DNA of 64,000 nucleotides from Prorocentrum cordatum (Eukaryota; Sar; Dinophyceae; Prorocentrales; Prorocentraceae), in contig CAUYUJ010000836.1 of NCBI GenBank assembly GCA_963575745.1, positions 529,799 to 593,798 of the forward strand, written 5' to 3'. The stretch's first letter is position 1, and each line of letters opens with the position of its first letter. Under the pieces are notes generated by a model. It did not search any database, was not told the origin of the DNA, and worked only from the letters and a program-made list of their open reading frames with translations. Shown here piece by piece: positions 1 to 10,109 of the stretch. Both the position numbers and the translations under genes were made by a program.

Positions 1-8
1 CGAGAAGA

Positions 9-59
9 AGGAGGAGGAGGAGGAGGAGGAGGAGGAGGAGGAGGAGGAGGAGGAGGAGG
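9..59 (+). repeat. (GGA)n triplet array
   Basis: Uninterrupted GAG/GGA triplets with the purine strand on top. Similar arrays recur throughout the window. Long Glu- or Arg-rich open frames across them are repeat artefacts, not genes. Confidence 0.95.
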
Positions 60-484
60 CTCTTCTTCACCTCGAGACATCGCAATCATGGATCGTATCC
101 TGTTCCTTGCCAGATCTGCGCGCTTCGTTGCCAGATGAGGCGGCGCTCGCGCCATGTTTTGGGGTGTACCTTTCTCAATACAGGGATTTGGCACCTTCGC
201 GTCAGATCCACGCATCCCTGCGGTCGGGAACTTTTGGCTTAGCGTGTCGCTTCGCTGGTTCTGTCCCATCACGCTGCGGTGCGACACGTTATCCACATCC
301 CAGCCTCCAGGCGTCACCGCCCCGAACCTTTACCGACCTCCCGCCCTGCGGAGCGGAGCGACACGCTACCCGCTTGCACGGCACAGCGCGTCGCTGGGGC
401 CGCCGCGGCGACACGGAATGCAAAGGTTGCCGACCGTAACCCACGTCAGCGTGCTCCCGAGCTCGGCCACGCGCAGAAGGGGGT

Positions 485-611
485 AGGGGGAGGAGGGAAG
501 GCTTCTAAGAAGCACCTCTGCTTCTTAGAAAGCGTGGGCCTTGTCTGTAGATGTAGGGCCCGCCCCTTCTAAGAAGCAGCCTCCTTCTAAGAAGCCTTCC
601 CCCCTTCCCCA
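485..611. mobile_element. Small foldback element, family A-like
   Basis: The left end (485-512, G-rich then GGAAGGCTTCTAAGAAG) is the inverted complement of the right end (584-611, CTTCTAAGAAGCCTTCC then C-rich) with few mismatches. The interior holds further copies of the palindrome CTTCTAAGAAG. The architecture matches the better family A copies at 36773, 44198 and 53763: pyrimidine or purine-rich ends plus internal CTTCTNAGAAG palindromes. The ends themselves differ, so this may be a related subfamily. Confidence 0.55.
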
Positions 612-655
612 AACCCCTTGGGCGCGCTGCCAAGTGCATTTTCTGGTCGGCGGGG

Positions 656-733
656 CCACAGTGGAGCATCTTCATGTTGCGAACAAAAGATCGAAAAATG
701 CACGGGAATGGACCTCCGAGCGACAGCGAGGCA
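656..733 (+). repeat. Dispersed repeat family D, copy 1
   Basis: Shares the order 'catcttgcgaac', 'gatcgaaa', 'tgcacggg', 'atggacgtccgagcga' with 5395-5510 and 34900-35035. Function unknown. Confidence 0.6.
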
Positions 734-1243
734 TTTGCAGCCGATGGGCGGCGCCTGCGGAGGGGGTCAGGCGGTTCTTCGCTCCCAGATCCCCGAGGTG
801 ATCCCCGATTGCGAAGGTCTCACGGCCGGTGCCGCCGACCTCCAAGGGAGACGACGACGACGGCGGCGGGTATTGCGACATTGCTAGGCTGTTCTCTCGC
901 TGACAAGCCTGAGGAGGAGGGCACAGAGAAAGGGGACGGCGGAGACGAAGACCGACGGAGACGACGACTCGAGCAGACAAACTCCTTACACACGCCGACC
1001 GGGTGGGCGGATTTTTGGCGGCGCCCCCTGGGCGCGCCGCCGAGATCCACGCCAGCGTGCTCCCGCCTCACCCTCGGGGGCGGCGCCCCGTCGGCAGCAT
1101 TTCGGAGGCCCTCCAGAGGCCCTCCGGCGGCCCTGCGGGGGCCCCTCGGCGGCCTTCGGTGTCCTTCGGGCGGCTTCGGTGGCAACGGCCTTCGGTGGCC
1201 CGGGCAGCGGCGCGGAGGGCGGCGCGGCGGCGGCAGCCCCGTC

Positions 1244-1246
1244 CTT

Positions 1247-1291
<45 letters not shown>
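1244..1291 (+). repeat. (GTC)n triplet array
   Basis: Uninterrupted TCG/GTC triplets, giving poly-Ser, poly-Val or poly-Asp frames depending on the reading frame. The long frames through 674-1751 owe their length to this array and the GC-rich flanks. Confidence 0.95.
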
Positions 1292-1292
<1 letters not shown>

Positions 1293-2240
1293 GTGTGGGT
1301 GTCCACTGCGGTATCGGTTTCTGTGTCGTCTTCTTCTCCCTCCTACCCCTCCTTTTGCCTCCTCCCTCGGCCCTCCACGGGGGCGGCGCAGGGCGGCCAC
1401 TCGCAGCAGACCCTGCCCTGCGCCGGCGCCTATCCGTCGCAGCAGGCCGCGGCGTCCGGGCAGGGCCTGGGCCAAGCGCCTGCTGGCGGGGCGCCGCCAG
1501 GTGGCACCTCCCCACGGGGCGGCCAGGGTCGCGGGGAAGGTCGGGGGCAACGGCATGGGGCAGCGACGGGGAGGGGACAGGATCAGGTTCGAGGAGCGGC
1601 TGCGCCTCGCCGAGGGCGTTCTGGGGGTCCCTGGATCGTCCCGAACGGCCGCCGGAGGCCCGGCCCGAGTTATGGCCCGAAAGCCACCGGGGACGGGCAT
1701 AGGGATAGGATTGGATGTATCGACCCCCAATCGCCCATTGATCGCCGATAGGGGCCCGATGGCCCCAACCCGCCCAGGAAGGTGTGGTTTCGCTATTCGG
1801 GGCCTATCGCCGATCTATCGGCGATGTATCACCGATTCCACGTCGATGCATTCCCCCCTATGCTTATCGCCCCCCCCTCGTTGCCCCTCAGAGGGGCAGG
1901 AGTCCGAGGAGAGAGCGTTACGGATTCCACTACCCCTCCGTCGTTTTCATCTTCTTGGGCCTCGTGGGAGGCCCTCTTTGCCACAGCTGGACTCGCTTCG
2001 GAATCCCGGTCAGAACGTCTCCAGGGAGAGGTCTGGGAGTAGTAGTACAGGTCCTTCGGACGGGGCTAGGACAAGGATAAATCCGTTCCAGTGCGTTCTG
2101 GAGCGCTTTCAGAGCGTTCCGAAGCGCTCCGAAAAGAGCCGCCGGAAGTCGGAGATTCTCGATTTGTCCTCATCCGATTTTGTCCTCGTCCTGGCTTCAT
2201 CTTACAGGGAGCGGTACGATCAGATGGGTACGGAAAGAGT
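1292..2240. other. No supported gene
   Basis: GC-rich sequence. Short ATCGCCGAT-type motifs cluster around 1730-1850. A 424-codon open frame crosses the region but has no recognisable domain and shifts between low-complexity compositions, so I do not call it. Confidence 0.45.
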
Positions 2241-2244
2241 GGGT

Positions 2245-2400
2245 ACGAATGCCGGCAGCATTTCCGGTTCGGTCTGAACAGGACTCGCGGTCGGCGTCGC
2301 TGGAAACGTGGTCCCTCTGAGGAGACAGAAGGCCGCCTACCCAACAGCGGCCGCTGCCGGTCCTGGACAACATTTGCCGCTGGGCATCGTACACCTTTTT
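2245..2400 (+). repeat. Dispersed repeat family F, copy 1
   Basis: About 150 bp that aligns with 34240-34395. Shared anchors are 'cagcatttc', 'gtcggcgtc', 'gagacagaaggccgcct', 'acatttgc' and 'gggcat', in the same order and orientation. Not coding in any consistent frame. Confidence 0.65.
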
Positions 2401-2887
2401 CCCCTACCCATTTCGGTCGTCCAGGTGTCACCGAGCGCGTTCCACTACTCGCAAAGTGCCTACTCGCAAACGTCAGAAACGCACATGCCTGCATCGATGT
2501 AATGTATCGTAAATCTCCCATGGCGGATCCAGGCCATCTGCGAGTAGTTACTTTGCGAGTCGTGGAACGCGCCTGTCTAAAATGGGGCGGAGTGGGGGGG
2601 GTTCTCATTGATGTGGTGGTGGCGCGAGGGGGGCAGTCTTCTGAGGAGGCGGGTCTTCCTGAGAAGGCGCGGGGCCCTCTCACAGAGTGTGGTGTCTTGG
2701 GGGTGGATGGGAACGAAAGCTAATGCTGATTCCGCAAGTTGTTCGCGATGTTGGTCATCTTTTCGCGTCGTTCCATCCTCCCCTTCCTCGTCGTCGTGTC
2801 GTCAACACGTCACATCCTCCTCCTCCCCCGTCCCTTCCCTACGCTCCCAAGAAGGCTTCTCTCGGGGCTCGAAGGACGAGGGTCCAT

Positions 2888-3060
2888 GCAAAACGGGGGT
2901 CAGTCAGGGCGCCAGATCTCTCTGGATCCTGCAGGGCCAGGGGCGCACTGACCTGGGCTTGGGTGCAGGATCCTGCAGGATTCTACAGGATTCTGCAGGA
3001 TCCTGCAGGGCCTGACTGACCCAGGCCTGGATTGACCGGTCAGAAGATCCCCGATTCTTG
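2888..3060 (+). repeat. Palindrome-rich dispersed element, family C, copy 1
   Basis: Begins with 'gggggtcagtcagggcgcc' and ends with 'tggattgacc' then 'gtcagaagatccccga', as does 49806-50033. Between these are four head-to-tail near-copies of the palindrome 'aggatcctgcaggat'. The two copies differ in the middle but keep both ends. Confidence 0.65.
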
Positions 3061-3280
3061 GAAGCCGGGCGGGCTTCCGAGAGGTCCCCCCCCTACGTAC
3101 CTTCTAAGAAGTCCCGCAGCCTTCGCAAATGCCCACCACCTTTGCGACAACCCCCTCTCAGGAGGCCCCGGCGGCTCTCAAGAAGGCTTCTCGGAAGCCG
3201 GGCGAACTTCCGAGAAGCCCAGCCCCCCCCCCCCCTCGGAAGCCGGGCGGACTTCCGAGAAGCCCCCTGCCCCCCCCCCT
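3060..3280 (+). repeat. Hairpin repeats of the GGAAGCCGGGCGRRCTTCC type
   Basis: The self-complementary motif GGAAGCCGGGCGGGCTTCC occurs three times (near 3060, 3195 and 3238), with CTTCTAAGAAG and C-runs between. 'ctacgtacctt' occurs at both ends (near 3093 and 3280). This resembles internal parts of family A. Confidence 0.5.
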
Positions 3281-4005
3281 ACGTACCTTTTTTCGGGGGT
3301 TGATAGACCTACCCTGACACGTCGATTAGCGCATTGGCCGTTTTCGGTTCGCGAGAGGCCGTCGCGGCCGTCGTCTTTGCGGGTCCAGGTCCGTGGGTTT
3401 CGGTCCTAGGCCGTTTTCACTAAGGGGCGGTTTACTAAAGGGAGGTTTATCCACCGCCGATTCTTAGAAGCCTCGCAGCCTTCTCGTATGCCCGCCACCC
3501 TCGCGACACCCCCCTGTGGGCGCCACTGGATGGCCCATATACTATCAGACCGCATCATAATGATTGGTAACTTGCCAGGGGTACACAGAGGCTTCAACTT
3601 GGGCGTTCAAGGGCCTTGCTTCCCGATCGCGAATCCCGGTGATCGTGCCGCACTAAGCACTGGCCCCCCCCCAGGAACGCGGAGCTCCGCCATCGGGGCC
3701 TTCTCGCCGCTTCATCAGCGACGCTGATGAAGCGGCGAGCTCGGTCCTTTTCCCCCCGAGCCAGTGCTCCTCTTGCGCCCCCCCAGCCCCTTCTAGGAGG
3801 CCACATGCGAACCCTACCCCACCACCCCACGATTTCTAATGGGGGGAAAGTAGCGCCCTCGGCTCCTCGGCTCCTCGCTCCCCTGCCCGTTTTTGTTCCT
3901 TGCCTGGCCCGCTTTTCTTTGTCGGCCCGTCCCGCGGTCCGAATAAGAGCTGCGGTAGCTTGGCGTTTGCTGCACTGTTTCCTTGTGACCGCTGGAAAGT
4001 GGCGT
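3281..4005. other. No supported gene
   Basis: Mixed-composition sequence. 3464-3520 repeats part of the 3105-3165 sequence (CTTAGAAG, 'cctcgcagccttc', 'tgcccrccacc'). Nothing else is recognised. Confidence 0.4.
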
Positions 4006-4009
4006 TCAC

Positions 4010-4155
4010 TTCGCTCGGTGGATCTGCGCTGGGGCCTCCCGGCGGCGCCTCCGGCGCCGCCCTTGGCGCGCTCCGCGCGCCAGGGAGGGGGGCCCAGCGC
4101 AGACCCAAGACATCCGCGCAGAGCGCCAAATGCCTGCGTTTATGGCGCCTTTGCT
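4010..4155 (+). mobile_element. Foldback element family E, copy 1
   Basis: The core GGCGGCGCCTCCGGCGCCGCC followed by 'ggcgcgctccgcgcgccaggg' and 'cccagcgcagacccaag' matches 57594-57729 closely. The arms flanking the core are inverted (GCGCTGGG at 4026 against CCCAGCGC at 4091). Downstream 'gcgccaaatgcctgcgtttatg' corresponds to 'gcgccaaaagtttatgtttatg' in the 57.6-kb copy. Confidence 0.6.
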
Positions 4156-4193
4156 TCTTCTGAAGAAGGGCCTTGCCTCCGAGGATCGAAGGA

Positions 4194-4315
4194 GTTGCCG
4201 TCTCTTCCTCGGCGGAAGGCGGCGGAAGGGCGGCGGAAGGTCGGCGGAAGTAAAGCGAGGCCGCCTCCGCCGGCGGAAGCCGGCGGAAGGTTGGCGTAAG
4301 GCGGCAGAAATAGAA
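4194..4315 (+). repeat. GGCGGAAG tandem repeat
   Basis: About eight imperfect tandem copies of GGCGGAAG(N)0-6, including one inverted section around CCGCCTCCGCCGGCGG. Confidence 0.8.
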
Positions 4316-4704
4316 CATGCGCCCCAAGAGATGAACATGTTTTTGGGTTCAGGGTTTCCGGAATCCGCCACTCGCCTCCTCCTGATTTTGCCTACTACCG
4401 CTGTTGCTGCTCTAGGCCTCCACGATGCATCGGCGCCGTCGCGTGGAGAAACTCGACCTCCGCATCGAGCCGCATCGCCGACGCATAGGCGATGCGGCGC
4501 GATCCTCCGACCCCATCTATTCCGACCTCATCTGGGAGGCCTCTAGCTGCCCCAACTGCTCCTCTTCCTGCTGCTGGTCCTCCTCCTCGTCCTCGTCTTT
4601 CTCGTCGTCGTCCTCCCAGTTCGCGGGATTGCCTGCGACAAGGCGGGGACGCTGGCAGCGGATATAGTAAAGCGACAAGGAGAACAGAGATTCCTGTTAA
4701 CAGG

Positions 4705-4825
4705 CTGAAGTAAGGACCGTTTGGGGCTCAGGAGGGGCTCGGGTTTTCGCGCCATTCCTTAGACCTGTGTCGTGGAACCTGCTTGTGGCCTAGGCCCGCT
4801 GTGGCCAGAAAAGCCCCTTCGTTCC
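4705..4825 (+). repeat. Dispersed repeat family G, copy 1
   Basis: 'gtaaggaccgtttgggg' and 'ctcaggaggggc' recur twice at 35049-35110. The downstream 'tggccagaaaagccccttcgttcc' recurs with two changes near 35305. These pieces are therefore parts of one longer dispersed repeat. Confidence 0.5.
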
Positions 4826-4884
4826 CTGTTCAAGAGGCTTGCGCCATTCCGCCGACTCCCAGAAGAGAGAAGAAGTCCACGGGT

Positions 4885-5050
4885 GATTTTTGGGGCCTCT
4901 AGGGGAACCTCTGGGGGCCCCTTTGGGACTTCCTTGGGGCCTCTTCGGGCCTGTTTGGGTGGTTCCTGGATGCCTGCAGGCGGTCTTGGGGGTCCTCTGG
5001 GGGTGGAGGGCTCGGAATGTCAGTTCGAGGTACCTCTCTTTGGGCCCCTC
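4885..5050 (+). repeat. Degenerate repeat family R
   Basis: Runs of roughly 10-12-bp units of the type GGGGCCTCTTGG or GGCCATCTTGG. The same sequence type covers many kilobases elsewhere (listed at 32210, 37030, 40415, 43390, 46090, 54005 and 56640). Confidence 0.75.
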
Positions 5051-5062
5051 TTGGGGGCCTAT

Positions 5063-5119
5063 TGGAGGAGGAGGAGGAGGAGGAGGAGGAGGAGGAGGAG
5101 GAGGAGGAGGAGGAGGAGG
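5063..5119 (+). repeat. (GGA)n triplet array
   Basis: About 19 GGA triplets followed by an impure GGGGA-rich tail to about 5215. Confidence 0.95.
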
Positions 5120-5394
5120 GTAGGAGAAGTGGGAGGGGGGAGGGGAGGAGGAGGGGGAGGACGAGGGTGAGGACGAGTGGGAGGGGGAGGAGAAGGGGGA
5201 GGAGGACGAGGGGGAGCTTGAGCAGGCACGGGAGGACGTGTAGCAGGGGCAGGAGAAGGTAACGGTAAGATATGGCAAGGCAAAGCAGCGGCCTGAAGGC
5301 AGTCGTGGGCCAGCGAATTTTCTGCCTCGAGGCCGGAGGCACTGCCGCCTCCCGCCTCGGAGGCCGACTCGAACTCCTCCTCTTGGCATCGCTC

Positions 5395-5510
5395 GGACGT
5401 GGGCATCCTGCCTCGGCGAGGACCATCGAGTTGCATGTTGGATCATCTTGCGAAACATACACACGAGATCGAAACGTGCACGGGGAGCGGACGTCCGAGC
5501 GATGGCGAGT
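5395..5510 (+). repeat. Dispersed repeat family D, copy 2
   Basis: Matches 34900-35035 in order: 'catgttgg', 'catcttgcgaa', 'cgagatcgaaa', 'gtgcacgggg', 'gcggacgtccgagcga'. The preceding 'cttggcatcgctcg' is also shared with 34895. Confidence 0.6.
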
Positions 5511-6004
5511 CCTCCACGGGCTTCTACCGGTGGGAAGTCGGCCGTGGCCGAACCACTGGCGCCCAGCACGAGGGCCCTGCGCTTCACGCTCCCGCACCGC
5601 TGGCCACTTGGGCCGTCCCGCGCTGGGACAGAATGCTGGCCAGCGGCAGGAGAAGGAGAGGGAGCAGGAGGAGCAGGAGGACGCGGGCTGGCTCGTGGAG
5701 CCGCCTCCCTCCCCCCTCCCCCTTTCTCTTGTTCCCTGATCCCTCTCCATCCGGGTCCTCCCTCCCTCCCTTCTGGTCCTCCCCGCCCCCCTGCTCCCTC
5801 CACCGTGCACCTCCCCCCCCCCACCACCACTCCCCCCCCGCCGTTGGACTCGCCGCCCAGGTTCCTCCGCGGCAGTCGCGCCGCTGTCGGGCACGGGTGG
5901 CCCAGGTGATGGGCTCCTCCGCTCTCCCTCCCCCTCTCTCTCTCTAGATCTCTTTCTGTGCGGGGTCAGGACGAGGGCGCGGCGGAGAAGGCCAGCAAGG
6001 AGAA
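5511..6004. other. C/T-rich sequence, no supported gene
   Basis: Mostly pyrimidine-rich sequence with CCCTCC runs. The Pro/Ser-rich open frames are compositional. Confidence 0.5.
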
Positions 6005-6070
6005 GAGGAGGAGGAGGAGGAGGAGGAGGAGGAGGAGGAGGAGGAGGAGGAGGAGGAGGAGGAGGAGGAG
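6005..6070 (+). repeat. (GGA)n triplet array
   Basis: About 22 uninterrupted GGA triplets. Confidence 0.95.
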
Positions 6071-6576
6071 CTGCCCACTTTGCCCTCCCCTTTCCCCTTT
6101 CCCCCTTTCCCCTTCCTGCCCTCTGCCTCTGCCCCTGTTCCAGGCTGCGCCTCTCAAGCGCATGACCTGTGGACGTTCGCACCGTTGGTGTCGCCACGGT
6201 CCTCCTCGTCCTCGTCCTCCTTCTCCTCTTCGCCCTCTCCCTCCCCCTCGCCCTCCCCCTCCTCGTTTATCTCGTACTCCGTATCCTCCTCATTTTGCGG
6301 GCTTCCCATCTGCCAACTCCCTTAGAGTAGGTATGTTTTGCATGTCCAGATCTCAATCTGCTTTGGGCGCCTTCCTACTTCAATGATCGAGTGTGTTTCA
6401 CCTTGTCCTGCCTCTCCAGTCAGCATTGTTTGACCGATCCCCATTCCCATGGGGCCACTGTATCTCATCCCCACCAGCCCACCCCCCAGGCGGGGATAGG
6501 CCCCGCGAGACCCGAAGGGAACACCATGTGTATCCCCATCTGGGGGGTTAAATCAGTCAGTGGAGCCCGTGCTATG

Positions 6577-7365
6577 TCAGTGCGGATGGGGATGGGCTGA
6601 ACGATGCTCATCCAGGGGGCGGGCGGACGCCCAGTCTGCTTCTGGCGCCTTCCTGCTTCCTCCGTCGGCCCGCTGCTTCCGGCCATCGGGGCAGCCTCGA
6701 GGGACGAAGCGCGCCGACCACGACCAAGACGTCGCGGGATCCTGCCGACGCCGATCTTGGTCCGTCTCCTCCTCCGCCTCCTCCTCCTCCTCCTCCACCT
6801 CGTCCTCCTCCTCCACCTCCCCCTCGCACCCCCTTCCCCATCCCCCTCCCCGCACGCTGACCGTGTCCGATTCGTGAGGAGGATCCACGGCTTGACGCAG
6901 ACCAAGATCGTCGACTCGACACCGACGTTTGCGAGGATCAGTCTCGGCCATGGTCGTCGTTTTCTTTCCGTCCACATCCCGAGACGAGGGCGAGGAAGAC
7001 GGGGTTGGAGGCGGACGCAGGAGGTTGGACGAGCTATGACCACGTTGCCAGCGGTGTAGGGGAGATCTTCTTGCAAAGGCGCGTCCAGCATTGCAGCGAT
7101 ACGAGTGGATCGTCACAGTGTTGGCCTTGCGAGCGGCGTCGCTCAATTTTGCAGCGCACTTCGGGCAAGCCGGAGCTGCTGTGGATGCTGGCCGTGCCCG
7201 GAAATCGCAGCGAGCAGCTGCAGTTCGGTCGCCAGGCTGCCGGCGTTCAGGGTTGTCAGGGACAGAGCCTGAGCCTTGGCAGTAGACGTGCGCGGGCGCG
7301 GTGTTAGTGTGGGATGGAAGCTGGATGGCTCTGGCAAGCCACCCGGAGTTCTGCTCAGCATGCAC
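6577..7365 (-). other. Doubtful minus-strand coding region
   Basis: A 262-codon minus-strand frame is open here. Part of it (complement of 6850-7300) has better composition than the surroundings: a CPKC motif near residue 75 and an internal ATG at 6951-6949 starting M-A-E-T-D-P. The C-terminal third is an acidic run from the CTC array at 6774-6825. The neighbouring frames are also open across 7143-7300, so the reading frame is not secure. I do not recognise a family. It could be an exon or an old retrocopy. Confidence 0.2.
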
Positions 7366-7695
7366 ACGCCGTACGTCCGTCCGTTTCTTCTTTCGGTGAT
7401 GCGCATTCGCCCCCTCCTGTGAAGTCTGTTATGCCAGCAGACTGCGTGTTCAGCATTGGGCCTCGCGCGGGCACTCAGATGGCAGCAGCCAAGCAGATTC
7501 CTCCATTCATTTTTCCCTCCCTCCCTTCCCTTCCATCGCCTCTCCATCTCCACCTCCATCTCCCGTTCCAGCCCCTTCTTTCCCCGTCTCACCACGCCCT
7601 TTCTCGGAATGAGAGTCTTCTGTGGGCGCTTGAAGACGAGGGGGTACCCCACAGTCTTCATCACACTCTTTATTTACCCTCCCCCCGTTAAGGTG

Positions 7696-7720
7696 CGTGT
7701 GTGTGTGTGTGTGTGTGTGG
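7696..7720 (+). repeat. (GT)n microsatellite
   Basis: GTGTGT tract followed by a G-run. Confidence 0.9.
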
Positions 7721-7834
7721 GGGGATGCGTTGGCGAACCTCTCTGCTCCTCCCATCCTCAGAAGGGGGAGGGCGGTTCGACCGTCCCTTCCTCCGCTCCC
7801 CTCCGTACCCCCTCCCAAGCCAGCGCGCCAACAA

Positions 7835-8052
7835 ACGAAGACGACGTGGACGACGACCACGACCACAACCACGATGACTACGATAACGATGGCCACGACC
7901 ACGACAACAGCTTGGCGACCGGGCGACCACGACGACGACGCTGACGACGACTAACACGACGCACTCGACGACGACGCTGATGCTGACGACGCTGATTGTG
8001 ACACTGACGACGACGACACGACGACGACTACACAACGACGACGTCGACGACC
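7835..8052 (+). repeat. Degenerate (GAC/ACGACG)n tract
   Basis: Impure ACGACG/CACGAC triplets. Asp/Thr or Val-rich frames in this stretch are artefacts. Confidence 0.85.
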
Positions 8053-8114
8053 CTTGGTTTATTAACGAGCGAGGTTTGGGCCTCTCTGGCACGAATGCTT
8101 GAAGGCCATCTTGC

Positions 8115-8225
8115 CGCATTTAATGCCCTGCCCGCCCGACCCGCTCGTTAGGATGCCGCCCGCCCGACCCGCCCGGCAGGGTCCCCGCCCGCCCGACCCG
8201 CCCGCCGCATCTAATGTCCCGCCCG
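8115..8225 (+). repeat. CGCCCGACCCG short tandem repeat
   Basis: Six or more imperfect copies of CCCGCCCGACCCGC, twice followed by 'atctaatg' or 'atttaatg'. Confidence 0.75.
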
Positions 8226-8369
8226 CGTCGTCGCCGTCGTCATCGTGGTCGTCAGCTCCGTCTAGCCATGTCGTTTCTTATCATTCCCATCCCCGTCCTC
8301 CTTCACGTCGCTCCTCACACTTATCCCTGGCTTCATCCCTGCCTGCCCCCTGCAGTCATCCGCGCTGAG

Positions 8370-8434
8370 GCAAGGGCCAGAAGCCCGTCAAGTCCACCAA
8401 GAAAAAGAAGTCGAAGTCCTGCGGCTGCTTCTGA
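8370..8434 (+). CDS. Possible last exon: polybasic C-terminus ending in CGCF
   Basis: The frame ending at TGA 8432-8434 reads GKGQKPVKST, then KKKKSKS, then CGCF. A lysine-rich stretch followed by Cys-x-x-Phe at the extreme C-terminus is the pattern of prenylated membrane proteins such as Ras-superfamily GTPases. CGCF fits the CaaX form, or CxC-type geranylgeranylation. Upstream lies an excellent acceptor-like context: a pyrimidine tract from about 8315 to 8352 ending in CCCCCTGCAG, with another AG directly before 8370. An in-frame TGA at 8366 means the exon must start after it. No preceding GTPase exons were found in the window, so the protein family is an inference. Confidence 0.35.
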
Positions 8435-8938
8435 CGCGCGCAGGCCAGAGGATTGGCCGGCCTGCCGGCCTGCACGTGCACGCCGCCTTGAGGCCAGCCG
8501 CCCATGCCGATGGCGCCAAAGGGCGGCACCGACGCCAGGCCGCGTTCGGCTCGAGTCACAACGCCTCGAATATGTTTCGTCCTTGTCCTCTTCCTCCTCC
8601 TCCTTCTTCATTTGTACATTGAACGCCCCCGAAGGGGCAGACACCGCCGCCCCTCTATTTGTTGAGCGCGGTCGCTTTGATGCTGACGTGCGAGGACGTG
8701 AATCCCGCGACCAGATTGGCGTTGTTTGCTATAGAAAGAAGTGGACCACCTGAGCAGCACCGGGTCACACAGAGGCGAAGGCGGCCCAAGGAAGGCGCGA
8801 GCAGTCACCGAGAACCCGCTCCTGTAAGTCGAGGCGGGTGCCGACAAGCCGCCAGGGCAGCCGCAAAGAGGCCGCAGAGAGGCCAGACAATCTCCAACAA
8901 CAGTCGGGCTCGGCCAAGGAAAGGGCGCCAGGTTTTAG

Positions 8939-9041
8939 TCGGGCATGCCCCTCTACAAGAGGAAATTCAAAAATGGTCAAAATATGTTTTGTCAATTTTT
9001 CATTTATTCTCGAGTATCCGCCTGTTGGAGGACATGCCCGA
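8939..9041 (+). mobile_element. Inverted-repeat element family B, copy 1 (103 bp)
   Basis: The first 25 bases (8939-8963, TCGGGCATG, then CCCCTCTACAAGAGGA) are inverted at 9017-9041 (TCCGCCTG, then TTGGAGGACATGCCCGA), with few mismatches. The AT-rich interior contrasts with the GC-rich flanks. A second complete copy is at 42724-42871, and single-ended copies are at 54540 and 56480. No transposase is present, so this is a MITE-like non-autonomous element. I could not identify a target-site duplication. Confidence 0.75.
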
Positions 9042-9319
9042 CCCAACGCCAGGGGGCCCCGAGTGTGGCCCAAAAAGAGGTTGGGATGGGTCGGGGGCGG
9101 CGGACTGGCGTGAACGAGGGAAATCGGTGGGGAACAACAACAATCGCGATTTAGTTTTTTGGGGCCAGACGGCCGAACAAATTCTCCGGAAAGCGCCAAG
9201 AGAGCTCGGGGGGAGTGTATCCGTTTCGCTCATTCCGCCAGCCTATATTGCATCACTGTTGCTTTGGTGGCGTGCTCGTTGCGAGCGAGGAGGAGAAAAG
9301 GAGGAGGAGGCCTCCCGAT

Positions 9320-9450
9320 GGCCTCTTGGGGCACTCTTGGAACCAAAGTTCGTGGACAAGTCGCCTCCTTGGGAGGTGTGTTGGGTATCTTGGGAGGCCT
9401 TGCCTTTCAGGGGCTTCCTGGCGGCAGTTTGGGACCTCCTTGGGTTTTCT
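9320..9450 (+). repeat. Degenerate repeat family R
   Basis: GGCCTCTTGGGGCACTCTTGG-like units as at 4885-5050. Confidence 0.65.
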
Positions 9451-10069
9451 TCTTCCGCTCCATTGATACAGGCTGCGAACCTCCAGAGGGAGGAGAGAGA
9501 GAGAGAGAGAGAAAGAGTAATTAGTTACTGCTGGTCTGCGGAGGATGTTCCAGGCCTTTTTCGCCTGGGCGCGGGTTGCATGTTCTCTGGGACCGAGGCT
9601 CACGCTTGAGCGCGGGGCAGATAAAGCTGACCGGAGGGGTCGCGCACACACTCGGCGGCGACATTTGCTCCCGATCTCGCGAGACTTTTGGCGGCGCGGT
9701 CATTGGTGACTCGCTCATGTCAGGGCCAAACACGCCCTGCCGCAGAAAATTCGCACAGCTCAGGAACCTCCAGGCACGACGCCTGCCTCATCTCGCTCCT
9801 CTTCCTGCTGCCCTGACAAAGGTCGGAAACTGGAACATATACATTACCAGTGGCGGATTGTTTTTCAATCCCAGGACTTTGAGGGTCGGGTACGACGTCG
9901 GGATGGTGTGGTGTATACTGTTTGATCGGTTTCTCGGGGAAGCAACGAAACATGTATGCACCAGGGTCCCGTATACACCAGGATCTGTTTTCTTGTGCAG
10001 ATTTCAGTGCAGGACTGGAAACAAGCGTCGGTGTATCGAGTTCGGCTCCCTAAAAGGGTCCGATGGACG

Positions 10070-10109
<40 letters not shown>

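Larger units (their letters stand above)
61..1240. other. GC-rich sequence without a supported gene
   Basis: Several overlapping frames are open on both strands, but none shows a domain, a consistent frame or a start context. It holds one family A-like foldback (485-611) and one family D dispersed repeat (656-733). Nothing else is recognisable. Confidence 0.5.

Noticed and set aside
1003-2277. 424-codon plus-strand open frame
   Set aside because: It runs through a triplet array and GC-rich flanks, overlaps long frames on both strands, and shows no domain or steady composition.
4899-6197. 432-codon minus-strand open frame
   Set aside because: It crosses two GGA arrays and R repeats; the translation is poly-Ser and poly-Pro stretches joined by repeat sequence.
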